A stretch of 35,190 nt of DNA from a virus: positions 1-35,190 of the IMG/VR virus record IMGVR_UViG_3300020442_000003; one strand, 5' to 3'. This document shows positions 1 to 7,783 of this stretch, in pieces. A program made the translations under genes and the position numbers. Each line of letters opens with the position of its first letter. Positions within the stretch are counted from its first letter, which is position 1. Below the pieces are notes generated by a model. The model was not told the origin of the DNA. It worked only from the letters and a program-made list of their open reading frames with translations, and did not search any database.

Positions 1-77
1 ACTGTAGCATGATTTGCTAAAATTTTTCTTCCTTCAATTTTATAATCATAATCATAATTTAAAATTGTAAGAACTCT
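1..77. repeat. 77-bp terminal direct repeat, copy 1 (circular assembly overlap)
   Basis: Bases 1-77 are identical to 35114-35190. The gene reading leftward through position 1 continues in frame from 35113, so the repeat is best read as the redundant overlap of a circular contig. Seventy-seven is also a common assembler k-mer length. It is much shorter than typical T7-like packaging repeats. Confidence 0.95.
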
Positions 78-320
78 TAAGCAATCTGCAGGTAAAGTAA
101 ATTGATAACTAAAACCCCATGAAGGAGTATCTGTATCTCTTGCAAGTTCAACTCTTTTAGTTAAACAATTCCAAGGGTGAGATCTAAATAAACTATCTCT
201 TACTTGTGTGTATCTTGCATTGCAAAGTCTTGCATTCTTAGAATCTTCTGTCAAAGTTAGGATTGTGGATGCGCCAAGTTGGTTTAATGCTCCATTACAA
301 ATGTCTACTACTGATGCCAT
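1..320 (-). CDS. Tail tubular protein A (T7 gp11-like), N-terminal part, continues across the join
   Basis: The start is ATG at 320-318, preceded by GGAAG. The frame runs to base 1 and continues at 35113 down to the stop at 34852, giving 193 residues in all; T7 gp11 has 196. It begins MASVVDICNGALNQLG and has the pattern of the gp11 family: an early xxCNxAL segment, an LxxSHPWNC-type segment near residue 50, and a PADCLRVL segment near residue 85. In T7 this protein forms a ring (gatekeeper) between portal and nozzle. It lies directly upstream of the gp12-like nozzle gene, as in T7. Incomplete here only because the circle is cut inside it. Confidence 0.9.
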   Translation of the reverse strand, partial: MASVVDICNGALNQLGASTILTLTEDSKNARLCNARYTQVRDSLFRSHPWNCLTKRVELARDTDTPSWGFSYQFTLPADCLRVLTILNYDYDYKIEGRKILANHAT

Positions 321-321
321 A

Positions 322-528
322 CTACTTCCTTATAATATACTTACGCCTTATATGTCTATCTTTTTCTAAGGCGTGTATTTCTTCTTCTAATCTTTCTTCC
401 TTAATATCAAAACCATAATGATATTTTGGACCATTTTTAAATCTGTCTACCAAAACATACCTGTATACATAATTATTTTTTTTAAAATGTAGTACAGGTT
501 TTAAATCTTTTATTTGTTTCATGTGCAT
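322..528 (-). CDS. Small unknown protein between capsid and tail tubular genes
   Basis: A 68-residue basic protein, or 66 if the second ATG (522) is used. It is rich in Lys, Arg and Tyr with a C-terminal helix of mixed charge. I recognise no family. It sits between the major capsid gene and the gp11-like gene in the late block, with a 1-base gap to the latter, so it is probably co-translated with virion genes. A stable hairpin (531-562) lies immediately upstream of its start. It could be a minor virion or head-completion protein, but nothing in the sequence proves that. Confidence 0.7.
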   Translation of the reverse strand: MHMKQIKDLKPVLHFKKNNYVYRYVLVDRFKNGPKYHYGFDIKEERLEEEIHALEKDRHIRRKYIIRK

Positions 529-530
529 TC

Positions 531-562
531 TAGGGGAGTTCCACTCTCGCTTTCCTCCCCTA
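531..562 (-). promoter_or_regulatory. Hairpin between the major capsid gene and the next gene
   Basis: On the leftward transcript an 8-bp perfect stem (TAGGGGAG / CTCCCCTA, 562-555 with 538-531) encloses a 16-nt loop. It starts 12 nt after the capsid stop codon and ends 2 nt before the next start. No U-run follows it, so it is not a standard intrinsic terminator. It may protect the 3' end of the capsid mRNA or reduce downstream expression, much as T7 reduces transcription after gene 10. Confidence 0.6.
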
Positions 563-574
563 AAATTTTATTTA

Positions 575-1438
575 CTACGCTTCGTAAGCTTGTACTTTAA
601 CTACTTTGTCTTCTTCCATTCTAGTCGCACCGAATGCAGCAGAATAGTAAACTTGAGTAGCGTAACCTTTGTCAGCTCTTTCATCGATTCTAGCAGTTGA
701 ATCTTTACCAACAGCTAAAGCGATTCCATCACTTACAAAAGCAATACAATCTCTAATGCTTGAAGCAGCAGCTAATCTGTTAGACACGATGAAATTAAAT
801 CCTAAGAAAGTATTAATATCACCTTGTGCTAATGCTTTAACTGTATTGAAATCACTTGAAGTCACTTCAGTAGTTCCTAACAAATCAGTGATTTGTTTTG
901 GAGATACGATGATGTGTCTTTGTAGTGATGGATCAACATCAGCTAAATCAATGATCTCTTTTGCTTCTCTTAATTTAGCAATAGTCATACCAGTTGTACC
1001 AGATTCAGCAATGATTTGGCTTGATGGTAAAGTAACCGCAGTACCACCAGCTACACCAGTGTCAGCTGAACCAGTTGCAGCAGTAATGATAGCGTCATCC
1101 ATTGCTCTACCCATTGCATAAGCAGCAGCTAATGCGTAAGTAGAAGTTGGATCTACTAACATTCTTACTTTATCTAGATCATCAATTAAATCTGCAAACT
1201 CGTAGTCAACCAATGAAACTCTTCTTCTTGAGTGAGGAGTATCTGATTGAGGAGTGTCAGAGTGTCTTGTTGATCTTACAGTAGCAGTAACACTTCCAAC
1301 TTGATCGAAGAAAGCATTCTTACCTGTAACAGATTCTAATCTAACTTTATCTCTAAGAATAGAACCTTTTTGTTGTGACAACATTTGGATGTTAGAACTA
1401 TATTGTTCTACAAATGCTGTAGTTATTTGAGTTGACAT
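575..1438 (-). CDS. Major capsid protein
   Basis: A 287-residue protein following the scaffold gene, as expected for the major head protein. The N-terminal half (residues 1-100) resembles podoviral and P22-type capsid proteins with an HK97-like fold: a helical N-arm (STQITTAFVEQYSSNIQML), a D-x-V-x-x-E strand, then a loop with HSDTPQSDTPHSRR-type residues before VDYEFADLIDDLD. A GMTIAKLREAKEIID spine helix and a C-terminal GATRMEEDKVVK strand follow. It is preceded by a strong ribosome binding site (TAGGAGACAATT before ATG), fitting very high expression. It is shorter than T7 gp10A (345 residues). Assembled with the scaffold at 1710-2567 it would form the procapsid. Confidence 0.92.
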   Translation of the reverse strand: MSTQITTAFVEQYSSNIQMLSQQKGSILRDKVRLESVTGKNAFFDQVGSVTATVRSTRHSDTPQSDTPHSRRRVSLVDYEFADLIDDLDKVRMLVDPTSTYALAAAYAMGRAMDDAIITAATGSADTGVAGGTAVTLPSSQIIAESGTTGMTIAKLREAKEIIDLADVDPSLQRHIIVSPKQITDLLGTTEVTSSDFNTVKALAQGDINTFLGFNFIVSNRLAAASSIRDCIAFVSDGIALAVGKDSTARIDERADKGYATQVYYSAAFGATRMEEDKVVKVQAYEA

Positions 1439-1534
1439 AATTGTCTCCTATTTAATAGTTGTTGTTAAATAAAAACAGAGACGTTATCAGAAAATCTGGC
1501 TTCTCTTGGATTTAAAGTCTTTTAGACTACAAGT

Positions 1535-1717
1535 CTATTCCTTGTTGTCAGAAAGGTTCTTTCGAATTGTCTTTCTTTTGTTAGGCGAATTTTCATCCGC
1601 CTTACAAACCCATTTATAATATTCATCGCAGATTGGCAAGGGATTAGATTTTTGTCTTTCTGATCCATTCTCGACAACAATACGCAATACTTCTAATCTT
1701 AATTCTGTCTTATCCAT
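1535..1717 (-). CDS. Small acidic/basic protein between scaffold and capsid genes
   Basis: A 60-residue protein that overlaps the scaffold gene's stop by 8 bases. Its N-terminus, DKTELRLEVLRIVVENGSE, forms an amphipathic helix, followed by a short segment around a single Cys and Trp (YYKWVCKAD) and a Lys-rich tail. Similar small proteins with a helix, loop and second short helix are common in this position in marine podoviruses. The function is not known. The 96-nt gap to the capsid start presumably carries the capsid leader. Confidence 0.65.
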   Translation of the reverse strand: MDKTELRLEVLRIVVENGSERQKSNPLPICDEYYKWVCKADENSPNKRKTIRKNLSDNKE

Positions 1718-2567
1718 TCATCATCGTTCTTAGAGTGAATACTTGCTGAACTACTTTGTCATGATCTGGATGTGCTTTATTCCAGTATGGTCCATCTCGA
1801 TCATTAACAATTTTACTTATTTCAGCTTCATAGTCTGTACCTTGAGATACATTTTCGCTTTCGGTACTCACGAGTTTATCTTCAGATAAGATGTTTGCAA
1901 TATTAGCAAAGCCTTTGATAATTGCAGGATGATCACCAAGTCTTGTACCATCTTTCAATTCCATATCTAAAATTTCTGGGTTCATATTTGCTTTTGCAAC
2001 TGATCCAGCTTTTTTAATATTAGCTTCGTAATTACTACCCCATTCTTTTCTAAGTTCCTGTTCTGCATTTGCTTGTGCAGTTTCAGTATCTATTTTAGAT
2101 TGTTGAGCAGAACTTTCCATAGAATTTTTATAAAACTCTAGGATACCTTGAGCCTGTTTATTATTTAAACCAAGTTGATGTGCATTCTCTGCAAATTGTT
2201 TTATTGCGCTATCATCTAATGGAACAACATCTGATTTAACTTCAAGTTTATATTTATCTGCAGACTCTGGTCTACCAAGTTTATCATAAACTTCATTCCA
2301 CTGATCTTCAGTTGAGTTATTGTTTGGTACTGCAACTTTATCTTGACCAATCATTCTTGTTGCATTTACATAAGACTTAGCAAGAGCCTCAAGTTCAGTA
2401 AACTTAGAAATGTTAGGATCGTTTCTTAGTTCTTCTGGTATTGCTTCTTTCCAAGACTTAGCAACAACTGGTTGCTCTATTTGTGTTTCCTGTTTTGGTG
2501 TTTCTGTAGTAGGTGTAGTTGTCTCTGCTACAGGCGCAGTTTCCTGCGTTATCTGTTCTTGTGACAT
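1710..2567 (-). CDS. Capsid assembly scaffolding protein
   Basis: A 285-residue, strongly acidic, mostly helical protein just upstream of the major capsid gene, as for T7 gp9. The N-terminus is low-complexity (Thr, Glu, Gln, Pro; residues 1-35). It is followed by a conserved SWKEAIPEELRNDPNISKF segment (about 38-56), which is typical of scaffolds of T7-like and related phages, then LAKSYVNATRMIG. Long helices rich in Gln and Glu continue to a C-terminal ...VVQQVFTLRTMMNG. Scaffolds template procapsid assembly and then leave. The T/E/P-rich N-terminus is unordered and probably the least conserved part. Confidence 0.88.
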   Translation of the reverse strand: MSQEQITQETAPVAETTTPTTETPKQETQIEQPVVAKSWKEAIPEELRNDPNISKFTELEALAKSYVNATRMIGQDKVAVPNNNSTEDQWNEVYDKLGRPESADKYKLEVKSDVVPLDDSAIKQFAENAHQLGLNNKQAQGILEFYKNSMESSAQQSKIDTETAQANAEQELRKEWGSNYEANIKKAGSVAKANMNPEILDMELKDGTRLGDHPAIIKGFANIANILSEDKLVSTESENVSQGTDYEAEISKIVNDRDGPYWNKAHPDHDKVVQQVFTLRTMMNG

Positions 2568-2569
2568 TG

Positions 2570-2806
2570 TTATTTTCCTTTTGTGTTATCCTCTTGTAGC
2601 ATTGATTTAATAAATAGAAGTACGCTACGTTGACCTTCCATATATGCACTTTCATGACTATCTCCTTTTACATTAGTAGTCGAAAAAAAGTGACATCGTT
2701 TTTCTAAATCAGATAAAACTTTTTTACCTTCATCTGATTCAAAAATCATTTTATATGCTTCTCTGATTTCCTTTATCTGTTTTTCAAATTGTTTGAGATC
2801 ACTCAT
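2570..2806 (-). CDS. Bbp19-like small phage protein
   Basis: A 78-residue protein between portal and scaffold. It shows the pattern of the small Bbp19-type phage family: F-E-S-x-E-G-x-x-V-L-x-D-L near residues 22-33, a Cys-x-F segment (RCHFF), then an EGQRSVLLFIKSML helix (about 57-70). In related phages this family sits next to the portal and scaffold genes; its role in head assembly is not established. The start overlaps the portal stop by one base (TAATG type). Confidence 0.75.
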   Translation of the reverse strand: MSDLKQFEKQIKEIREAYKMIFESDEGKKVLSDLEKRCHFFSTTNVKGDSHESAYMEGQRSVLLFIKSMLQEDNTKGK

Positions 2807-4431
2807 TACTCAACATCCGCATTGGCAACTGCTTTAGCTTCTTCTGGTAAAGCCTTTGCTAATGGTGCTATCTTTCCTCCTGCTTCTGCTACTTGTTGTA
2901 ACTGTTGCATGTTTTGCATTTGTTGTTGTTGTTGTTGTGCTTCTTCTCTTTGTGCATCTAATTCAGATTGTGGTTTTAATATTTTTTGTGGAACACCCAC
3001 AATGTCTGCCAAGTGTCTAACAAGTTTATCCATATTAATATGATCAAATACTGGAGCAACATTTGATAAGCTACCCATGATTTCTATTGCTCTCATGATA
3101 GATGATAACTCTGTAGACTTTTGTGCTTTAGCTAATGGAGATACATATTCAATCTCAATATCTTTACCAGATAAAAACTGTGGAGCTGGTCTAAATAAAT
3201 TTTTTCTAAACAATATTGCGAATGCTCTATCAATTAATGGTTTTAATAATTCAGATTGAAGTCTACCAAGAACTGGACCAAGTAGTCTCATCTTCTCTTC
3301 GTTTCTTTGTATAACTTCTGTAGCCGTCATTTGTGGACCACTCTGCATCATTAATTGATTTACATAGAAAGCATTTCTAATTGAGTTTCTTCTTTGCTCT
3401 TCCATGTTTAAACCTAATGGAGTATTTGCTCCAATGTTTAATGGTTCAATTCTATCTCTTGTACCAGATCTATAAAAATTTAAACCACCGGGAACAGTTC
3501 TTACTGGTAAAATAAATCCATCATCTGGAACTAATAAAGGTGGATCAACTTGTTTCTGTGCAGACTTAATTGTAGTCTTAGACATTTCATTTAGCATTTT
3601 AACATCTGGTAGAGCTGTCATTGCAGGAGATCTTCCATATATTTCATGCGATGCTTTTAAATATCTAGGTACTACAAATGGAAACTCTCTAAATCCAGAT
3701 ACAGATAATTCATCACCAGAACCTGCTTCTAAATATACTGAAGCAAATGGCATGTTAGCTTTATCTTGTTTCTTAGGATCAAAGTCAGATCTTGGATATA
3801 CTGCATGAAGTATTTCTACATCTTCGTATGGATCTTTCTTTGCTATAACTGCAATGTTATTTGATACGTTACCAAATTTTTGAATTGCAGATCTAGCACT
3901 TAATTTAAATTTTCTAAATACTGTATCTATTCTACCTTTATCATTTTCAGCAATATACATTTCATTAATGTGTCTTGTTGAAAATTTTAAAACATCTTCA
4001 TCATCTTCTTCGATAAACATTGCTGCCGTACCAAAAGTAATTAGATCATGATACAATTCAAATATTTCTTGTTGGAAGTTTGATCTATTAAATGCAGAGT
4101 ACATTGTCTCTGTTGCAGACTCTAACCACTCTTTACCTTCATCTTCATTTTCCATATCATCTTCTTTGAATCGCAAAGAGAACCAAGGCGTAGAAGGGTT
4201 AGTCAACATCCCATGAAGAGATGCTGCTAACAATTCTACTGATTGGAGAGGAGATGAATCAAAAATTAATTCTGTTCTTTTGTCACCTTTAGATCTAGAC
4301 TTAGTTACATCTGCTTTTCTTGGTTGCATATAATCTGCAACTTCTTGCCAGTGACTTTCCCAATTTTGTCTTTGAGATTTTAATCTATCAAATCGTTTTA
4401 ATAAATTTTTTGCTAAGTCTGTTTGTGCCAT
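2806..4431 (-). CDS. Portal protein (head-to-tail connector)
   Basis: A 541-residue protein; T7 gp8 has 536. The N-terminus matches the T7-type connector family: LLKRFDRLKSQRQNWESHWQEVADYMQPR, then the FDSSPLQSVELLAASLHGMLTNPSTPWFSL block (about 57-87). Central conserved blocks include FREFPFVVPRY and GRSPAMTALPDVKMLNEM (about 245-285), and MQSGPQMTATEVIQRNEEK (about 370-388). The C-terminus has an extended Gln-rich helix (a run of five Gln near 500), probably the barrel/clip region. A dodecamer of this protein would form the DNA entry/exit channel and bind terminase and the gp11-like protein. It overlaps the next upstream gene by one base. Confidence 0.95.
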   Translation of the reverse strand: MAQTDLAKNLLKRFDRLKSQRQNWESHWQEVADYMQPRKADVTKSRSKGDKRTELIFDSSPLQSVELLAASLHGMLTNPSTPWFSLRFKEDDMENEDEGKEWLESATETMYSAFNRSNFQQEIFELYHDLITFGTAAMFIEEDDEDVLKFSTRHINEMYIAENDKGRIDTVFRKFKLSARSAIQKFGNVSNNIAVIAKKDPYEDVEILHAVYPRSDFDPKKQDKANMPFASVYLEAGSGDELSVSGFREFPFVVPRYLKASHEIYGRSPAMTALPDVKMLNEMSKTTIKSAQKQVDPPLLVPDDGFILPVRTVPGGLNFYRSGTRDRIEPLNIGANTPLGLNMEEQRRNSIRNAFYVNQLMMQSGPQMTATEVIQRNEEKMRLLGPVLGRLQSELLKPLIDRAFAILFRKNLFRPAPQFLSGKDIEIEYVSPLAKAQKSTELSSIMRAIEIMGSLSNVAPVFDHINMDKLVRHLADIVGVPQKILKPQSELDAQREEAQQQQQQMQNMQQLQQVAEAGGKIAPLAKALPEEAKAVANADVE

Positions 4432-5072
4432 TATGATATACCTAATAAACTTTTCTTACCTAACGTCAAGCCACCAGTTGCGCCAGTAACTCCTGTTAAG
4501 ATTGTTGGAGATCTTCCTACTCTTTTTGTTTTTCTTTTAATGTAAGTTGGATCACTTGTATCCATTGATGATGCATCTGTTGTAGAACTCTGGGAAACTT
4601 CTGCATTAGTTGGTGCTTGTGCTATTACTTCTGTTGGAGCTGTAACAACTTGATTGCCACTACGACCATCATCATTTCTTACAATAGTGTTACCATAAGC
4701 ATCTGTCTTACCAGATAATCTGTTTCTAGAATAATCTCCATATATTTTTTCTTGTTGACTCATTGTCATTGCTTCAAATTCTTCTTTAGTAGTTCCAAGA
4801 TTTTTCATTCCTCTTTTTGAGGTTAAAACTTTATCTGTAAAAAATTGTCTAGTTATTTTTGATCCTGCTTGTAATGGTGTAGAAGCAATAACCAATGTTG
4901 GTGTAGGAAATTTTTTAACAGTTCTTTTTATTTTTAAAGCTCCTCTATCTCTAAAAGATGTATCTACTAACTCTTGATTTTTTTTTGTTAGTTTTGATTT
5001 TTGCGTATTTGCAAAACCTGCGTCTGATCCGCTTGCTCCACCGCCTCCACCAGATGCACTATTACTTCCCAT
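4431..5072 (-). CDS. Unknown virion-associated protein ending in a TILTG motif
   Basis: A 213-residue protein, basic and largely low-complexity. It has a Gly/Ser-rich N-terminus (residues 1-20), a central block containing KRGMKNLGTTKEEFEAM and a YGDYSRNRLSG segment, a Thr/Ser-rich linker, and a C-terminus with GRSPTILTGVTGATGG...KKSLLG. The same GRxxTILTG...K-x-LLG ending occurs in the 73-residue protein at 5250-5471, so both probably bind the same partner. Located between terminase and portal, it may be a minor head or connector protein. Family and function are not recognised with certainty. Confidence 0.7.
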   Translation of the reverse strand: MGSNSASGGGGGASGSDAGFANTQKSKLTKKNQELVDTSFRDRGALKIKRTVKKFPTPTLVIASTPLQAGSKITRQFFTDKVLTSKRGMKNLGTTKEEFEAMTMSQQEKIYGDYSRNRLSGKTDAYGNTIVRNDDGRSGNQVVTAPTEVIAQAPTNAEVSQSSTTDASSMDTSDPTYIKRKTKRVGRSPTILTGVTGATGGLTLGKKSLLGIS

Positions 5073-5074
5073 AA

Positions 5075-5248
5075 TTAATTTCCAAATGTTAATGAAGATT
5101 TAGTTTCAGATTTAACTTCTGATTTAACTTCTTTTTTAGTATTTGAACCTACTGCATTTTTCATATCTTTCATATTATTTAATTTAGGTTCTGCTTTTTT
5201 CTTTGCAGGTTTCATTTTCTTAATAGCTGCTTTTACTTTCTCCAACAT
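5075..5248 (-). CDS. 57-residue Lys-rich protein
   Basis: Reading leftward from ATG at 5248 to TAA at 5077-5075 gives 57 residues, too short to be obvious but exactly filling the gap between its neighbours (2 bases before the next start). It begins MLEKVKAAIKKMKPAKKKAE and has a tandem KSEVKSETKSS segment near the C-terminus. Strongly basic and probably disordered. It may be a small virion or DNA-associated protein; no family is recognised. Confidence 0.6.
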   Translation of the reverse strand: MLEKVKAAIKKMKPAKKKAEPKLNNMKDMKNAVGSNTKKEVKSEVKSETKSSLTFGN

Positions 5249-5249
5249 A

Positions 5250-5471
5250 TTATTCTCCTAGTAAAGTTTTAAGTTTAGTTTCTTCAGACTCTTGAACTCC
5301 AAGCGGTCCAGTAAGTATTGTTGACTTTCTACCTTTTCTTCTTCTTTCAATAGCGTCTTGTTCAGCTTTTATTTTTGCTTTTTCTTCGTCAGTAAGTTCT
5401 GCCTTTGGCGGTTCTGGTGGCGGAGCAACAGGTGGTAACGCTGGCATTTTTGGTTTAAATATTGATCCCAT
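5250..5471 (-). CDS. Small virion protein with Pro-rich N-terminus and TILTG motif
   Basis: A 73-residue protein starting MGSIFKPKMPALPPVAPPPE, followed by a charged helix and the ending RRKGRKSTILTGPLGV...KLKTLLGE. This layout (GSIFxP, Pro-rich linker, acidic helix, GRxSTILTGxxG, LLG end) is familiar from small proteins encoded beside terminase in many tailed phages, whose function is unknown to me. It shares the C-terminal motif with the protein at 4431-5072. It follows the terminase gene after a 2-base gap. Confidence 0.75.
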   Translation of the reverse strand: MGSIFKPKMPALPPVAPPPEPPKAELTDEEKAKIKAEQDAIERRRKGRKSTILTGPLGVQESEETKLKTLLGE

Positions 5472-5473
5472 AA

Positions 5474-6745
5474 TTATATAATCCTATAACTATTATCTGC
5501 TACACTTTGTGGCGCAGATTGTCTAGTATTTAATTCTTGTAAGCCAACAGATAGATACCTCATGCTATCACAAGCATGACTACTCCAATCATGATTTGGT
5601 TTTGATCGGAACATTCTATTTTTGTCAACATACTTCCTATGGTAGTGTCTTAACGCATCTATGAGTTTTTTGCAATGGTCAACATCAATCCAACACTTAG
5701 GCAACGTCATTGTTGTTGCATGTATACCATCTTCTAATGGTATCTTCGGAACTACTTTAAACCGCACACCTAATTGATAGGCTACCTCTCTTCTGGTTTT
5801 ACCATTACTAAAATCTGTAACTTCAATATCATGCGGAGCATAATGGTTTTCGTATATGTAATCTTTGTTATTTAAAACTTCTATATAGTGCGGTAAACCT
5901 TGACCTCTTTCCTCATAGTAATCAATAATGTTTATTGCAGCTCCATTCTGTTGAAAGAATATAATCGCAGTGTGGTCGGAGACTCCAAGATCCCATGCAG
6001 TGTTGACAGGCAAAGAAGGATCGTAAGGTACTCTTGCTATCTGTTTCTTATCTTCCATTTTTGCTAATGCATCCGCATAGATTGCACCTTCGATGTTTGC
6101 AATCCAATCACACTCAAATTCTTGCATGTACTTCTTTTCACCCATAACTTCTTTTGCTTTATCCAACTCTTCCTGATCAACTATCTTTGTCTGACTAGCT
6201 TTAGCTTTGTAGTTAAACCAATCTTCCGCACCTTGAGCATGTTGATATAAATCATAAAAGTTATTATTCATTCCTGCAGGAGTTCCAATAAAGACGCAGT
6301 ATCCTTTTCTGTCTGATAGTGCCGGTCTAATTATTTCTGGAAATAGTTTTTCTGAAACATTTGCGTACTCATCGATAACACATCCATCTAGGTAGATACC
6401 TCTAAGACCATCTGAGTTCTCAGAACCTAATAATGTTATTCTGCTGCCATTTGGCAGATCTACTCTCAACTCTGTTTCGTTAAACTTTGTGTAAGGAATC
6501 TTGGCAGTGAACTGCTTTACATAATCCCAAGCTATCGCTTTTGCCTGTTTAAAGGTTGGAGCAATATAGGCAAACCTAGGATTCTTCGCTTTAGTCAATA
6601 ATGCAGAACGTATTAGGTGGTTGATCATACATACTGTCTTGCCAAACCTTCGGTGGCAGACCAGCACACTCCATCTGTATCTTGAGATTTGCTGGTGTAG
6701 ATAGGCTTGATGTTTTCTTGGGGTATAAGGTATTTTTATTTCCAT
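5474..6745 (-). CDS. terL: Terminase large subunit
   Basis: A 423-residue packaging ATPase-nuclease. Visible motifs are Walker A at about residues 30-37 (CHRRFGKT, the RRxGKT form of terminases), Walker B at 123-126 (VIDE, with catalytic Glu126), and the coupling motif FIGTP at 152-156. The RNase H-like nuclease domain begins at AWDLGVSDHTAI (Asp252), followed by APHDIEV (Asp306) and HACDSMRY (Asp393), which completes the metal-binding acid set. It cuts concatemers and pumps DNA into procapsids. Its small-subunit partner is encoded far away, at 11820-12293, in a different transcription unit. Stop and start overlap the upstream GNAT-like gene by one base. Confidence 0.96.
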   Translation of the reverse strand: MEIKIPYTPRKHQAYLHQQISRYRWSVLVCHRRFGKTVCMINHLIRSALLTKAKNPRFAYIAPTFKQAKAIAWDYVKQFTAKIPYTKFNETELRVDLPNGSRITLLGSENSDGLRGIYLDGCVIDEYANVSEKLFPEIIRPALSDRKGYCVFIGTPAGMNNNFYDLYQHAQGAEDWFNYKAKASQTKIVDQEELDKAKEVMGEKKYMQEFECDWIANIEGAIYADALAKMEDKKQIARVPYDPSLPVNTAWDLGVSDHTAIIFFQQNGAAINIIDYYEERGQGLPHYIEVLNNKDYIYENHYAPHDIEVTDFSNGKTRREVAYQLGVRFKVVPKIPLEDGIHATTMTLPKCWIDVDHCKKLIDALRHYHRKYVDKNRMFRSKPNHDWSSHACDSMRYLSVGLQELNTRQSAPQSVADNSYRII

Positions 6746-7212
6746 TATAATTCTTTACCCCATCTTATTCTAGGTATTGATTGTACTTCTTGCCAAATTC
6801 TATTTAATCTTGTAGTCCAACCTGTATTTTTTTTAAATGTTTGAACTTCTGTTTCCTTATTAAAATTTACAGCTTTTAATGATGATCCACTTTCTGTTGT
6901 AAGTGTGTAGGTTATTATTTTTTTACCACCCATGCTTTGCCAAATTTTTATTGCTTTAGCATATAGAAAACTGCAAGTTCCTTTTGGTGCATCGTCTAAA
7001 ACACAATTACGATTTATTTCTAAAGTAAATTTATTATCTAGTTTTCTAGCAATTGGTCTACCAATTATAGCTACCCCCACTAATTTACCTTTGTATTCTG
7101 CTCCTATACTAAATTTATGACCTGCGCATTTTTTGTTATGCCTATGATGTTTTGTAATAAATTCGTTTGCTTCTTTTAATGATAAAGGAATTACTTTTAG
7201 TTCTTTTGCCAT
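6745..7212 (-). CDS. XF1762/Mom-like GNAT-fold protein
   Basis: A 155-residue protein with the pattern of the XF1762-type phage family: LSLKEANEFITKHHRHNKKCAGHKFSIG (about 11-38), LVGVAIIGRPIARKLD (about 45-60), an LEINRNCVLDDAPKGTCSFLYAKA segment, and KKIITYTLTTESGSSLKA. The fold predicted for this family is GNAT-like and related to the Mom protein of phage Mu, which modifies adenine in DNA. Whether this one modifies DNA is inference. It is the second gene of the late block, directly upstream of terL. Confidence 0.75.
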   Translation of the reverse strand: MAKELKVIPLSLKEANEFITKHHRHNKKCAGHKFSIGAEYKGKLVGVAIIGRPIARKLDNKFTLEINRNCVLDDAPKGTCSFLYAKAIKIWQSMGGKKIITYTLTTESGSSLKAVNFNKETEVQTFKKNTGWTTRLNRIWQEVQSIPRIRWGKEL

Positions 7213-7214
7213 AT

Positions 7215-7406
7215 TTAGTGTAACATCTTAGATCTTTCTATACTGGAGATTGGATGATATTCTATTCCTAATGTAGCCATTACATATTCGCTAAATAATT
7301 GTGCAGATTGTTTATTGGGGATACCAAAGAATTTAATTACGACATTATTGGTTTTTTCATCAATATAGCAAACACAATCAAAATCTTCCGCATAATAAAC
7401 ACTCAT
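7215..7406 (-). CDS. First gene of the leftward late block, unknown
   Basis: A 63-residue acidic protein, beginning MSVYYAEDFDCVCYIDEKTNN, then a VIKFFGIPN strand-turn and an AQLFSEYVMATLG helix. I recall similar short proteins beside terminase genes in marine phages but cannot name a function. It is the gene nearest the long intergenic region, so the promoter for this end of the late block should lie within 7407-7834. The gap to the next gene is 2 bases. Confidence 0.65.
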   Translation of the reverse strand: MSVYYAEDFDCVCYIDEKTNNVVIKFFGIPNKQSAQLFSEYVMATLGIEYHPISSIERSKMLH

Positions 7407-7545
7407 ATACTACATCTAGTTTATCTGGGTACAAAAGCAAGATGTCTGTGTGTGTGTTGATAAATCCCATGTATATATATAAGAAAAACGTAGCACGTTT
7501 TGAGGGGTGTAGGGGTGGTATAAATTTTTAAAATGTGTGTAGTTT

Positions 7546-7564
7546 GTTAGTAAAAATTACTAAC
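7546..7564. promoter_or_regulatory. Perfect inverted repeat, possible operator
   Basis: GTTAGTAA-AAA-TTACTAAC is an 8-bp perfect inverted repeat with a 3-base centre in the divergent intergenic region. It lacks an adjacent U-run and lies upstream of both gene blocks, so an operator for a dimeric regulator fits better than a terminator. Confidence 0.45.
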
Positions 7565-7760
7565 GATAATTGTGCGCTATCAATACCAATATTAAAAATT
7601 TCCAATAACTTAAATTATCGGAAGGGTTAATTGTTTCCGTTGCTCTTATCGTGTGTATTAAATTTTATTTGCTCTGTTAAATTGAACCATCATTTTAAAC
7701 CCTTATTTTTTTTCTTTAATCTGTTGAGCTGTATTTACATTAGAATTATTCTAAACTAAC

Positions 7761-7783
7761 TGCGACATATTTGACCATATAAA
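7761..7783 (+). promoter_or_regulatory. TGCGACA...ATATAAA element, copy 1
   Basis: TGCGACA, then 9 bases, then ATATAAA, ending 51 bases before the first early gene. A near-identical element lies at 8368-8389, also just upstream of a rightward gene, with 8 bases in the middle. Both middles contain TTTG-x-C. A repeated promoter or activator/repressor site for the early block is likely. The spacing does not fit a standard sigma-70 promoter. Confidence 0.5.

Noticed and set aside
669-1121. Rightward 150-residue frame opposite the capsid gene
   Set aside because: Antisense to a certain capsid gene, low-complexity composition and no start signal; a shadow frame.
1439-1534. AGTCT-AAA-AGACT inverted repeat in the capsid leader as a terminator
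   Set aside because: Stem is only 5 bp with no U-run, so it cannot be separated from chance.
2410-2655. Frames on both strands (rightward 2410-2610, leftward 2458-2655) overlapping the scaffold start
   Set aside because: Overlap the scaffold and Bbp19-like genes, which have clear families; compositions are by-products of Thr/Gln-rich codons.
2789-3043. Rightward Cys-rich frame with a run of Cys residues
   Set aside because: It is the antisense of the portal gene's Gln run; not a real cysteine-rich protein.
7485-7501. AAAACG-TAGCA-CGTTTT as an intrinsic terminator
   Set aside because: Stem is only 6 bp and AT-rich, and lies upstream of the genes on both sides rather than after any gene.
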